This document shows, piece by piece, positions 1-11,987 of a stretch of DNA of 64,000 bases. Location: assembly GCF_000006405.1 (NCBI RefSeq), contig NW_003207820.1, forward strand, positions 177,067 to 241,066, given 5' to 3'. The first letter of the stretch is position 1. Each line of letters starts with the position of its first letter. Source of the stretch: Perkinsus marinus ATCC 50983 (lineage: Eukaryota > Perkinsozoa > Perkinsida > Perkinsidae). Below the pieces are notes generated by a model that made no database searches, had not been told where the DNA came from, and worked only from the letters and a program-made list of their open reading frames with translations. Made by a program: the position numbers and the translations under genes.

Positions 1-46
1 CGACTCTGAAGTACTGGTATGGTTCTGATATTCGATTCAAGTATAC

Positions 47-1649
47 TTACTGAATTCTTCCATTGGGGGCGCCAGACATCTCCATACCATTCAGTGCTTT
101 CACTGCTGCAATTGCGCTGTCGGGATTATCATACAATATGAAAGCATAGGACCTTGTAAACATTCAGTTGTGGATCTTTCCGTGAGCTGACATTACCCCT
201 TCCACTCGTGGAATGGTGGCTTCACATCTAGACGCAATATCTGTCCGAAGGGTGCAAACATTGAAGTAAGCTCCTCGACTGGAACGTCATTTGCCAAACC
301 ACCACAATAGACCGTACATGGACCTGAAAGCAGTGACTGAGTGGTGACTGTAACTTGAAAGCAGCCTTGCAGTTTTGTGACTGTGGATTAGAAAATTATC
401 AAATACCTTCGAGGCCGCTCTCTGCTATCGGAGGGGAATCTTCTTTCTCCACGAAGTCTTGAATAGTTCGAAAAAATGCTTCTGGTGTCGGACGTTTCAA
501 GCCGTCTAGTTCCATGTGGATAACAGTACTTGTTGCCGACGACTGAGAATCGGCAGATGCTTGCTGGAATGGACGACTATTGTTGAGTTCTCACGTTGTT
601 AGCGAAGAACATTGTTGAGTTCGATAGTGCTCTCATAGCGTCAACCATTCTCTCAATCGTGTCGAAGGAGGCTATCCCCACAGGCTGACCGTCTTTAGTA
701 GTGTCGACACGAGCTGACAAGAAGAGACCATCAAGCTGAAATACTAGGAGCTGCATTAGTCTATAGCAGCACCCTACCGTGTATTACTATATGGACACTC
801 ATAGCCAGCACGCGCGAAGAAGTTCTTTAGATGTTCCCATGTGGTGCCTTCGGGAACGTTATAGACCAAACAAGTTGCTTCCCTTAGACCCCGAGGTCCT
901 CCTCCTCCTCCTCCTTTGCCTTTGCCTTTACCCGGTATATTGTCATCCCATCTACCACTATAAGGAGATCTACTCCTCTCACGTGGAGCTCGAGACGGAG
1001 GAATGGTGGAAGATTCCCAATCTCCATTGTCAAATGAGCCCTTGCCTTTGCCTTTACCCTTTCCACCTCGACCTAGTTTTGGTTTAGCATACTCTACTAA
1101 TAGAGTGTATGGACCACCAGTGGGCCAAGGTACTGTGAAGTTGTTCATCTGACTGATGGCATCTTGAGCTGACTCGGGGTATTGAAAGCGTACGAATACC
1201 AATGCACCACCGTCACCACGGAAGAGGACACTTTCAATTGGACCAAATTTTCCAAACATATTTCTAACCCCATTCTCGTCCATGTCTGGTGGTAAGTGAC
1301 GTATGAATAATTGAGTCTTTGATGCCTCTCCTTGAGGTGCGTAATCATCCTGAACAGAACACTTCCTTCTTGTACTATCCTCATGATTGCTGTGTCAATG
1401 ATGCAACTAGGCATTTCCCATTTCCCCTACTTCAACCTCAACTGTCATCTACTGTGGTTCCCCTCAAAGGAGTACACTGTTCTACTAACGTAACTATGGT
1501 GTCTATTGGTGCCTGCTAGCCACTACCATCCCGCTTACCCGCTGTTCATAGGACGACCCCCAATTCCCTCCCTGCCCCGAGTAGGGGGAACTCCTCCCTC
1601 TAGATGAGTTCCACTTCCCATCGTAATCATTGTAGTCGTCGTAGCCCAT
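47..1649 (-). CDS. RRM RNA-binding protein, copy 1
   Basis: This is a spliced minus-strand gene for a putative RNA-binding protein. The start ATG at 1649-1647 opens a Gly/Tyr/Ser-rich N-terminus (MGYDDYNDYDGKW...). That exon ends at a GTAAGC donor near 1544 and joins in phase to an exon beginning DDYAPQGEAS, then the first RRM (TQLFIRHLPPDM... VRFQYPESAQDAI). A basic Gly-Lys repeat linker with SRSP-type sequence follows, then a second RRM (CLVYNVPEGTTWEHL) split by an intron. A PTPEAFF segment and a third RRM (CTVYCGGLANDVPVEEL; SYAFILYDNPDSAIAAV) complete it. The reading ends NGRIQ followed by TAA at 47-49, but the same bases form a GTAAGT donor, so the gene may continue beyond the window edge. 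Copy 2 has the same ambiguity. The pre-mRNA or mRNA target is unknown. Confidence 0.75.
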
Positions 1650-3612
1650 CTTGCAAAAGGATGAGAAAGCGGAACTAGACTCAAAAAGTTAGCTTTGTGA
1701 ATTTTCAAAAAACTCAGTATCTCGAAAACTTGCAATTCCTCAGCGCCAAGATCATTGCTGTGACGCACCTCCACTATGAAACGAAAATAGACGGTGTTGA
1801 AAGTCACCGTAGACGTAATTAGGGTTCAAGTCCTTCACTTGAGTAAGCCAAGACCTTTTCAGCATACTCAAGTGGCTGTGAGAGCAGAAGAATTGGATAC
1901 TAGGAAACACGCTTTGGATGCTTGTCTGCTACGTGTTATGGAAGAATATCCTGCTCGCTCTTCGGGCACATTTTATTGGTTGGTGACGGCACGATGAGAG
2001 CTGATTGAATGCAAGATGAATTAACCACCCGGTCTCCATCGGCTACTGGACTGCAGACCACGTCGACTCGCAAGTGGGGAATATCATATCCGAAACGGTG
2101 ATTGGCGGTGCGGTACACTTCATGAAACGCCATAGTGCTTTACACCAGTCATCGAACTACGTCGAACAATGGCAGCTCTCAAGAGACGAGGTCCACGGCC
2201 GCAGCCTTAGAGCAGAAGAAAGTGATTGTTGTATCATGTATTGCTCGTTATTAAGGACCGTTTCAATTGAACAATGGCAGCTCACTCGTGCCCAAACAGC
2301 TCCTAGTACTGGATCTCACTGAGAAGCAGTTTCCATTATCGTGAATGTTATTGATACATCCATCTAGTCGGGAACCTCAGATCAAACCATACTATAGTAT
2401 GGCTAGGGGTTCAGCGCTCCATAATTACAACTACAACATTTCCAGGTCAAATTGATCCTTTACCGACAAATTCAAGTTTCTACCCATTTAGTTACTGTCT
2501 CCATTTTTTGGTTAATATTTTACTCACGGTTTTAATGAAACGCCAAGGAGAATAATATCATAACCGGTGTATTTGAAAGATTAGAAGTTCAATTTAATGC
2601 AGTCATAAAACTCAACACCCCTCAATGCTCATCAAACAGTTTCAGGAAAGCTACAAGTTGGTTGTAACTCGTATCATTAACCATCTCGCAGATAGTATTA
2701 CAGCTGAAGGAATCCTTCACAGAATGAATGTACTTGCAAAAATAACGAGACAGAAAGGTTCCACTGCCCGTGAACTAAATGCTGCTAGTTTATGCACCGA
2801 CGGGAATGCCCGGACACATGATAAAACCATTTTCAACAAACGTTAGAGGCGACGGTGCCGATCGCATAGTCGATGGCTTGCTCAAGGAGTCGATTCTACT
2901 GTAGGTAACCTACGGTGGGAGGGGCCTTCGTAGTATCATCGGTTCAGTCATAGTGCGATTAGTTCAGAAACGTTCAAACTGTGACTAGCACTTACGATGA
3001 AATCCCCGCAGGATATCTCCGCTTCTCGCGCAGGCCTGCCACGTAATATGTTGTCCTATTGCGAGAGAGGTTCAGTACTGATTTAGCACGCGCGCGTACT
3101 CAATACGCACGGCCTTGGTTACATTGAACTCCCAGACTTTCAAATGGATGAAGGAATGCATGCATCGCTTCGATGTTTCATAAAAACTATAGGTTCAATA
3201 TCAAAAAGATAAAATATTACGCAGATGGGTAGAAAGTTAAGCTTGTCGGTAAGGACTTGATTTAGCCTAGAAACGCTGTGGATTAACCACCGATCGACAT
3301 CGGCCTTGCTCTGACAGACTCCAAGGGCCCGCCGATTTCCAATGAGAATAGCACATTTGCTCGCAATGCCTCTTAGAAAACATAACTCAACACACAATCC
3401 GGATCAAAATTATTTCCAGTCTAGTCTGCTATCTCGAACACATTCACGATCTACCACTCGTTCAGTGGGATCTATACCCCGGCCAGTGCTTCCTTTGCAG
3501 TTGTATTTGTACTCTGAGGGGAGTTACATGCTCGACATATACTTATAACAGGGGCCACATAAGCGAGAGTGTCACAGCGCGACCGGATCAGCAACAGCTT
3601 TTCCGACAAGGC
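1650..3612. other. Intergenic region between the two RRM copies
   Basis: I see no convincing gene here. Short open frames occur on both strands but lack domain signatures and splice logic. The stretch contains one copy (2211-2270) of a 60-bp repeat found inverted at 5931-5990, an AT-rich part around 2330-2640, and possibly the unassigned 3' end of RRM copy 2. Confidence 0.5.
2211..2270 (+). repeat. 60-bp dispersed repeat, copy 1
   Basis: Read on the plus strand, this segment matches the reverse complement of 5931-5990 at 57 of 60 positions by eye. The pair lies outside the two RRM genes, in inverted orientation about 3.7 kb apart. Confidence 0.8.
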
Positions 3613-5676
3613 TTACGATATACGGCCGTTAGGGGCTCCTGCCATCTCCAAGCCGTCTAATGCGGTTACTGCACTCGCAGCGCTCTCAGCATTGTCGTAC
3701 AGAACGAATGCGTATGATCTGGAGCATACGGTGATATAAAAGTGGGAAAGTCATTCTGGTCAGTTCAACGCGATTTGCCACTCTGGGTGCATGAACTCGA
3801 GTTACACTAGGGATCTCAACAGCCTCTTGGACCCACCCTTTCCATTCGTAGAACGGCGGCTTGATATCGAGACGGATAATTTTCCCGAATGGTGTGAACA
3901 TGGCACTAAGTTCTTCCGCTGGTACATCGGCTGCTAGACCTCCACAGTAAACTGTACATCGGTCTGCACCTGATACCACCAGCTTATCAGCTCAGCTAGT
4001 GTCATTTTTCATTGATCGAGTGTTTTCCTTCCAACGCTTTTGACGCCTCCTATGGGGCTTTCTATGTACCATATGAACTACTTTTCCAAACATGCTTATG
4101 CAACTAGGTTAGTGACCCAGACTCTGTGCAACCAGAGACAGTAATCACGGAATGCATTGACGGTTTCAAGAACTATGATTTCATTTCCTTGTGAGCCGAG
4201 ATGCTGATGCTACCCTGTTGGTTGTCAGGTACCCCAGATGGGCTGTCTTCCTTTGTGACATATTGTTCGATTCCCTTGAAGAATGCGCCGGGAGTTGGGC
4301 GCTGCATGCCATCGGGCTCCATGTAGACGATCCGACTCGTGGACGCCGACGGCTACCAAAGTACTGTGTGTATTATTATCAAGTAGTTGTTGAATTTTCT
4401 TGCCCGACAAATTCCCTCTCAGTTGAACTAGCCGGGCTGAAGTCATTTGAGAGGTGTGGGATCATCGCGATATGATTGGCAATGAGTGCCCAAGTTTCGA
4501 GATCGATATACCCAGCAGAGTGTGCTGCCGACCTACGTTATTCGGAGCTTGCATGGTAGAATTCGAAAGTTGTCTCATGGCTTCAATCATCTCTTCAATG
4601 GAGTCGAAGGAGACGAACCCGACTGGATAATCGTCCGGGGTCGTGCCCATGTTAACTGAGATGGAATATCGTTGAGGGTAACTGACAAATGTGTTTGAGT
4701 TTACCGTGAGCAGCGGTGAATCCGGCATTAAAGAAGAAGTTCTTGAGATGTTCCCATGTGGTGCTTTCGGGCAGATTGTGAACCAAACAAGTGGCTTCTC
4801 TTAGACCCCGAGGTCCTCCTCCTCCTCCTTTGCCTTTGCCTTTACCCGGTATATTGTCATCCCATCTACCACTATAAGGAGATCTACTCCTCTCACGTGG
4901 AGCTCGAGACGGAGGAATGGTGGAAGATTCCCAATCTCCATTGTCAAATGAGCCCTTGCCTTTGCCTTTACCCTTTCCACCTCGACCTAGTTTTGGTTTA
5001 GCATACTCTACTAATAGAGTGTATGGACCGCCAGTGGGCCAAGGTACTGTGAAGTTGTTCATTTGATTGATGGCATCTTGAGCTGACTCGGGGTATTGAA
5101 AGCGTACGAATACCAATGCACCACCGTCACCACGGAAGAGGACACTTTCAATTGGACCAAATTTTCCAAACATATTTCTAACCCCATTCTCGTCCATGTC
5201 TGGGGGTAAGTGACGTATGAATAATTGAGTCAATCCTGTAGGTGTAATAGGGGTAGAACCATATCCTGCCTGAGCAGTGGTAAGCCACTACAGCTGCATC
5301 TTTCAAAGGAAAGTTTAGGTTGGATAACAACAATAGTTTGAACCAGGAAGTGTTTTGGTGATTTTTTCATTGAATAACTGGATTTCCATGCAAACGTGAA
5401 TCATGTGCTGGTGACACGAAGTGTCGAATCTTTCCATCGTCTATGGGAGAGTAATCCTATTTGAACTAATTTTCAGTGGAGTCACTAACTCCAAATTACC
5501 AACTGATTCCAATCGATTAACTACGTGGTGATATTATGAGCAACCATTGTATTTGTGAGAGTGATACCACGAGAGAGGAGAGCAGCCACGTGACAACTCA
5601 CCGCAAGGGGCGCCTCGCTGTATCCTCCACTTGACCCTTTCGAGTTGCCGAAGCCCTTGCCGCTGTTGTAGGCCAT
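3613..5676 (-). CDS. RRM RNA-binding protein, copy 2
   Basis: Tandem paralogue of the gene at 47-1649. The start ATG at 5676-5674 gives MAYNSGKGFGNSKG and a short Gly/Ser-rich exon ending near 5603. After an intron of about 330 nt, the next exon encodes AGYGSTPITPTG and the first RRM (LTQLFIRHLPPDM). The Gly-Lys/SRSP linker follows, then RRM2 (CLVHNLPESTTWEHL, intron, PVGFVSFDSIEEMIEAM). Next come a linker with MQRPTPGAFFKGI and RRM3 (CTVYCGGLAADVPAEEL, intron, RSYAFVLYDNAESAASAV). It ends NGRIS at TAA 3615-3613, which overlaps a potential GTAAGC donor, so a further exon is possible. The exon at about 4801-5230 is almost identical to that of copy 1 while the other exons differ strongly. Confidence 0.75.
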
Positions 5677-5930
5677 GCCTTGGAGCACTTTGCAGAGGAC
5701 TGTCCTAGGAAGGGGCTTATTACGAGAAAGACGACGTTTACATCACTCTTGGGAGCGTCCACACTCGTTATTATTCATTCAGTTGTGTTACTCAGCACTA
5801 CGACCAACTACCATCACCAAATCGGGCGAGATTATTCCTATTCACTACATGCAGGCGTTTCTACAAGACTCGATATTCAGAGTCGAACGCGTCAGTCATG
5901 CGCTACAGTAGTGGTCTTTGTTATGAGTAG

Positions 5931-5990
5931 TCGATTGAAACGGTCCTTAATAACGAGCAATACATGATACAGCAATCACGTTCTTCTGCT
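5931..5990 (-). repeat. 60-bp dispersed repeat, copy 2 (inverted)
   Basis: The reverse complement of this stretch matches 2211-2270 with three differences. It lies upstream of the RRM copy 2 start and before the KCS gene, in non-coding DNA. Confidence 0.8.
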
Positions 5991-6173
5991 CTTTGTTATG
6001 AGTACAATATGAATAAGAAAGACTTGGTTTTTCGAAATGACAAATGTCAGGTACAAAATCTTGTATCCCCTATGCATCTTGACGGACCTTAACCTTGACT
6101 CGCACGCATGCACATCTGTCTGAGCGTGCGTCTGCGAGCATGAGTATCTTGTTCGTAATCGCTTTTGTTTGCC

Positions 6174-7886
6174 ATGGCCACTGAGACCGTCGAGTCAGCT
6201 GCCCTCATTGACCCCCACTCTCGCGTCGACAGCAGGGTGAAAGCTCTGAGGCGCTGCCGTGCCATCCTTAGAAGGTAGGCCTGGTACACCTTGCCTCCCC
6301 TGATCAATAGTACCAGTTGATCAGATACCAGGTCCACATTGGCACCGTTGCGGCACTCGCTCTGGTGTTGGCTTCATGGGCGGTCTTCTGCGTCCATAGT
6401 GGTAATGTCGACCAGCATTTGCCTCCACGCCGATGCATGCTATCTATTGCAGTACTACTTCCTCTGGCGGTCGCAATTTTGGTACCGATCATCGTCAAGG
6501 CCCGTGAGCCTGCCGTCTATTGTGTTGACCACGAGGAATTTTTCGCCCCCAAGGTAGGGTCGGAGAGTTTGCTTTCCCGCATGCTCCTCTCGCAGAGCTG
6601 GGAAGTTACTCACGAGGACATCATTTCTATCATGTCGAGTCATCCGGATGTTACCGAGGAGAGTATGAACTTTGCCAAGCGCGTTCTCTCCCAATCAGGC
6701 ATTCGCTCAGGCAGCGCCTTGCCTCCCAATATTGTAAGTCTCATGTCACTGCTCGATGGTCCTATGAAATCTGCTCCCTGTTCAGACGAAGTGTCTCGAG
6801 ACTGGCAAGCCTTGGTCGGCTACCATGGAAGATGCTCGTACGGAAATGGAATACATTCTCACTCAAATATTGCAGGGACTGCTCGATAAGACTGGTGTCA
6901 AGGCCAGAGAAATCGATGTGAGTCTGATCTTCGTATTTGGGCCCGTGCAAACTTGGCTGCTGCTATTCCAGTTTCTGGTCTTGAACTGCTCATTCTTCAA
7001 CCCCACTCCTTCGCTGTGTGCCATGGTTTGCCACAAGTTCGGCTTTAGGAGCGACTGCCTCACTTACAACCTGTCCGGTGAGATGATGCTTATACTCACT
7101 TAACTAGCACTGTTCGAATGGGTAGGTATGGGCTGCTCTGCCAACGTCATCTCCATTGATCTTGGTCGTCGCCTTCTCGAGCATGCACCGCTTGGTTCTC
7201 TATGTGTGGTCATATCGGCCGAGTCCTATGCTCGACAATTTTACTCTGGGAATGAGAGAAGTCGAGTTATGTCCAACGTCTTGTTCCGCAATGGAGCAAC
7301 TGCTGCACTCCTCACCAATTGGAACACTGGAACTTGTAAGCTGTTATTTGAGTTGCGCTGTTCAGCTGATTTGCTTATCTTAGGTAAGTACGAACTCCTT
7401 GATACAGTTCGCGCCCAAGTTGTGAAGGAGGAAGCTCTCCACGCTGCCTGGCAGGGCTCCGACAAGGACGGCCTTCTTAGCCTATGCCTGAGCAAGAGCA
7501 TCGTGCCGGTGGCTGGAGAGGCTCTCGCGCTCAACCTCGAGCAGCTTCTGCCGCGAATGAGTCGTTTACCAGCATGTCTTCGCTACTTCGGTCGTGGCGC
7601 GCGCCTCGTGCCCTCGGACCTTCCACGCATTGTCGACTACTTCTGTGTCCATGCTGGTGGTCGTGCCGTCATCGATAATATCATGGACGTTCTGAGTCTG
7701 TCCGAAAAGGACGTGCACCCATCTCGTGAGAGTCTAGCTAAACACGGCAATACTATGAGCACTTCCGTCTGGTATGAGATGGGCATCCTTGAGACGTCCG
7801 GCAAGCTAAAGCCCGGTGACAGTGTGCTTCAAATAGCCTTAGGTAGCGGCTTCAAATGCAACACTGCTCTGTGGCTCTGCCTTTAG
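6174..7886 (+). CDS. KCS: 3-ketoacyl-CoA synthase, plant FAE1/KCS type
   Basis: Very-long-chain fatty-acid elongase condensing enzyme, expected in the ER membrane, joining malonyl-CoA to an acyl-CoA. Six exons (6174-6274, 6325-6733, 6786-6917, 6972-7077, 7126-7335, 7384-7886) with GT-AG introns of 48-54 nt give an uninterrupted 486-residue protein, close to the usual plant KCS length. Two hydrophobic segments lie near residues 37-57 and 65-85. The thiolase-fold core shows LVLNCSFFNPTPSL, then GMGCSANVISIDL with the nucleophile Cys253, FCVHAGGRAV with His409, and KHGNTMSTSVWYE with Asn442. The His-to-Asn spacing equals that of Arabidopsis FAE1 as I know it. The C-terminus has the typical GSGFKCNTALW. 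It is not the ELO-type elongase used by animals and fungi. Confidence 0.93.
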
Positions 7887-9068
7887 AGCACTATTATTGT
7901 TATGAGTCATTTTTTTCGTTGCCGACATTTTACGACTACTCGCCGGTAGAAGGTTGTGAGCTCGGTGATTAGTCAGTTGGCGATCCTGACGAATATCTAA
8001 CTGCTTACGAGGCGTATGTGTATCGTGCCGTCTTCGCTTTTGTCACCCGATGATATCGAGGAACTTCATCCTCAACCGTTTGTCACCAGAGTATCTAGCC
8101 CTCACCTGTTGCGTAGTGATAGAGTGTAGTCTTCGGGGACTGTCTGCGTATCGGATCATGGCTAGGAGATGTGATGCTTTAAATAGTGATGGGAAACGAA
8201 CTTTTGTGGTTTTTCAAGCTGAGAGTGATTGCGCTATGATTGCCAGGCAAATTGCCTGGTAATCGACGCCAATATACAATAAACACCATAATGCCACAAT
8301 AAATTCGCGATGCCTGGCATGTTTATCTTACTGTTGCCTGCCAACAGTAAGATAAACATGCCTTACAATGCACATATGGACATCCAGTTACACGGTGGGC
8401 TTAGATTTATATAGTGTTTCACGTTCTCCTCCTCGACGAAAACCGGTGGTTCTGTGGTGAATCTCAGCCACATTGCGCCAGCCAGTTTGCATTGATGCTT
8501 TCCACAACCTCAGTAGGAAACTTGCGGAACAAGCTCAGGTTACGGGTGAGCTGAGTTCTATACCCGAGGAGTTGGGTCCTCGCCGAACTAGCGTGAGATC
8601 TGTAGGCGCATACATTCACAAGGAGAGCCAATCTCCTAATTGCTGTGATTGCCTTTGGGTTAGTCGTGGACAGTGCCCCGGCTCTCAACTTCTGTTACAA
8701 CGGAGCGAGATGTCTAACTACAGTGATTCTGTAGTTAGATATTTCACTCTGCTGGAACTAGGTTACAATTCAAATAGACTGATGCGCGCAATGACTCGCG
8801 CCTCTCGTGTGACCAATCCCTGTTATCGCATTATGCACTATGGTTCTCCTAGTGAGTTCAATCAGGCCGACTATGACTCCTGTGAGACTCCAGCGAAGAC
8901 ACCCGGGTTCAATCCCGGCACCCGACGTTTTTCCGTGCTTTTATACTTGCGCTATACCTGTCCCATTCGAGCCGTTTGTCGCTGTTTGCTGAGCCCTCCC
9001 GCTACTCGTAGTAGGTGAGGTGTGTTATTTACTGCTCTTCTTCTTGGCAACCCAGGCATCACATCACA
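7887..9068. other. Intergenic region with hairpins and a tRNA-arm-like fragment
   Basis: This lies between KCS and NOP58. A 181-codon open frame at 8473-9018 looks spurious: it has no domain pattern and runs through a hairpin and a tRNA T-arm-like sequence near 8895-8925. A perfect 21-bp inverted repeat is at 8316-8362 and an 11-bp one at 8713-8739. Probably it holds the KCS 3' UTR and the NOP58 promoter. Confidence 0.6.
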
Positions 9069-11252
9069 ATGTTAGTCCTCCTCGAAACAGCAGCGGGTTA
9101 CGGCCTCTTTAAACTACAAAAGGACAAGATCATCGCAAGTCCCGATTCCGCCGCCGAGGCCCTGAGCACCCCCGAAGGAGTTCAGAAGGTAAAATGTCCT
9201 TTGCTATAGGCAGTATGAATATGCATTACGAGAACGTTGGTAGGCCATTCGCCTGGACGCTTGGTCGGCCTTCAAGGACAACAAGCACGCCCTTAGCGCT
9301 TGTTCTGCCCTTATCGAGGGATCTATGGACAAGAGGTACATCATCAGCTACACCTCTGATACATCCATACCCGTGCTCTTCCTTCCACAGTCTGAAAAAG
9401 TTCTTGAAGAAGAATATCGTCGAGGCCGGTGTTGAGGATGAACTTGCCGTCGCTGATCTCAAGCTGGGCAGTGTAATAATATTATGAAATCACATTCGCG
9501 TCTAAAACGACCAGCGCGATCTGTCGCTCTGGAGGAATGAGTGGCGAGTGAAAGTTCATTCCTTGCCCAGGCCATCAACAAGAAGTTCGGTATTCAATGC
9601 GTATCTAACGCCACTACTACGCAACTCATGCGTGGCATCAGAGAGCAGCTCTCCACCTTAGTCGAGGGCCTCGATGATAAGGAGCAGAGGACCATGGCCC
9701 TTGGTCTTTCCCATACCCTCAACAGGTAGTATAACATGTCCGTCACTGGAGGGGGCCAATCGAGGCTTTTTAGATTCAAGCTGAAGTTCTCCCCCGAGAA
9801 GGTTGATACTATGATCATCCAGGCTGTTGCTTTGCTTGATGATTTGGATAAGGAGCTTAATAACTTCGCAATGAGGCTGCGTGAATGGTGTGCCTTGAGT
9901 GACCATAGTTTATGGTTATGTACGTGGAATTAGGTACGGCTGGCATTTCCCTGAGCTCTCCAAGATTGTCACTGACAACTACTCTTATGCTAAAGTTGTG
10001 AAGCTGTTAGGGTAAGCAATGAGGGGTATAAGAAAGGACGTTGTTGAAGAAGTGTGGTATCGCTGAAATGTATGCTTGTGTGGTTTACATGGTCAGGTTC
10101 CGGACAAGTGCTAAGAAGTTGAGTGAGGAGGCTTGGGCTGATATCATGGCTGATGAACAAATTGTTGCTGACATTAAGACTGCTGCTGAGATCTCGATGG
10201 GTGTCGAGATCACTGAAGAGGACTTGGTAGGTCGCTTTTCGAACCTCCCAGGTTCGATTCCCACAGCCGTCGTTATATACCTTTCTCAGGGCCATATCCA
10301 GGAGTTGGCTGATCGTGTACTGGAGTTGACCGAGTACCGCGCCGCTTTGTCCGACTATCTCCATCATCGTATGGAGGCCATCGCCCCTAACCTCACCTAT
10401 ATGGTTGGTGAGCTCGTCGGCGCTAGGTTGATCGCCCACGCCGGCTCACTCATGACTCTGGCTAAGCATCCCTCTTCTACTGTACAAATTTTGGGTGCGG
10501 AGAAGGTAGGTGTTGGCTGGTGCAAGACACTACTCTGCTAGTGAGTTTCTCAGGCCTTGTTCCGTGCCTTGAAGACTAAGCAGGATACTCCTAAATATGG
10601 TCTCATCTATCATGCTTCTCTTGTGGGTCAGACTCAGCCTAAGTTCAAGGGTGAGTGTTAGCGTTGTACTCGCGAGGCTGAGTGAGTGTTGATGGTCAGG
10701 TAAGATCTCTCGAGTGCTTGCCGCCAAGCTGTCCCTGTGCGCCAGAGTCGACGCTCTTGGTGACCAAACTGAGGTTACTGTTGGTGAAGGCTACAAGGAG
10801 TATGTTGAGAGAAGGTAGAGTATCGTATTGGGTATCAACGAAGTGGAAGTTGAGCTCGTCTCAGGCTACGACAGCTTGAGGGAGGCAGCGTTGCTCAGGC
10901 GACTAAGGACTACTCTAAACCTGCTACTCAGAAGTAGGAAGATCCTCTAGGGTGTTCGTATGGTGTAAGGGTTCGGCTGTGTTAGGTATAGTAAGCCTGC
11001 TGATGGTGTTCCTACGTACAATACTGAAGCTGATGCCGTGGTGGAGAAGACTGATGATGCCGTCGCTAAGAAAAAGCGTAAGCATGAGAAGGTCGCTGAT
11101 GATGAAGACGAGGAGGTAGTGTCACCAGGCTTTGGGGTGTGTGTGGATGAGATCAGTCTCAGGTCGAGGTTGATGTTGATGTGGTTAAGACTAAGAAGAA
11201 GAAGTCTAAGAAGCATCATCATCATAAGGAGGCAGCTGCTGAAGAGGAGTAA
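9069..11252 (+). CDS. NOP58: Box C/D snoRNP core protein NOP58
   Basis: Nucleolar scaffold of box C/D snoRNPs, which direct rRNA 2'-O-methylation. The ATG at 9069 opens [16 protein letters not shown], the NOP5 N-terminal domain. Later exons read [13 protein letters not shown] and [13 protein letters not shown], the NOSIC stretch [31 protein letters not shown], and the Nop domain ([45 protein letters not shown]). The protein ends in a Lys/Glu/His-rich tail with stop TAA at 11250-11252. Introns of about 44-85 nt restore frame at each point checked, for example ending TTTTTAG before 9772. The intron after ITEEDL (about 10228-10290) contains a tRNA T-arm-like sequence. NOP56 is excluded by closer matching to NOP58 throughout and by the KKE-type tail. 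Confidence 0.93.
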
Positions 11253-11987
11253 AGCCCTTCCTTTCCTTAACGTCAGATTCAGTTTACCAATCCTAAACTT
11301 ATGTTGAGTTGCTCGAATTAGGCCTTACTCGGAGGAAACATGTTCGCTTTGACATTCCTCGCCTCGCTGTACATCACGCGAGCCTCTGTTGGTTTGAAGG
11401 ATCATGTGGTGGGATCTTCTGGTTCGTTCCTAGACGTGGCAGACTCGAGTTCGATTCCCACGGGTGTGATATGGAAATTATATTTCCCAGTCGAGCTCGG
11501 GAAGTGATCGTCAGCAAGCTGTGAATTTTGTCTGTGTGGTGATAACTCTGAGCAAGTTAGAACGTTACCTTATTTGGTTTCGAGCATACCTTGTGGCGAA
11601 TCATTTCTGCGGAGCATCTCCTATCGCACACTCGATTGTTGAAATGTTCGGTAGGATAGGAGCTCGTCGAGGATGCTTGTGAAGAGCCAGGATTAAAGGA
11701 ACTTGGAGGGACCTGTCAAGCGAAACGAAGAACATCATCATTGCTCTCTCTCAGAGTGATGTAGTCGTAAGAACAGATTCCCATCCATGGGCGAGCACAG
11801 TTTGGAAAACCGAACAAGCAGTGGAAAATTGGTCTGAAATTTCGGGCGCCCAATTCACTGAGCTCCTCTGGCTTGGGGCGGTGTATAGCGCAACTCAGAT
11901 TAGTAGGGGTTTTGCTCACGAGTTGGTGAAGCCGCGCTAGCGGTTCTCTAGAACTCACAGTGCTGTCCTGTGCAGTGGTTTTAACTG
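11253..11987. other. Intergenic region
   Basis: No supported gene. A tRNA T-arm-like motif (GAGTTCGATTCCCAC) lies near 11447-11461 without a matching D arm or acceptor stem. The remainder probably holds the NOP58 3' UTR and the promoter of the next gene. Confidence 0.5.

Noticed and set aside
779-1087. Leu-rich plus-strand frame opposite the RRM linker
   Set aside because: It is the antisense of the Gly-Lys repeat exon; the real gene is on the minus strand.
8473-9018. A 181-codon plus-strand open frame
   Set aside because: It crosses a hairpin and a tRNA-arm relic, has no domain pattern, and lies between two complete genes.
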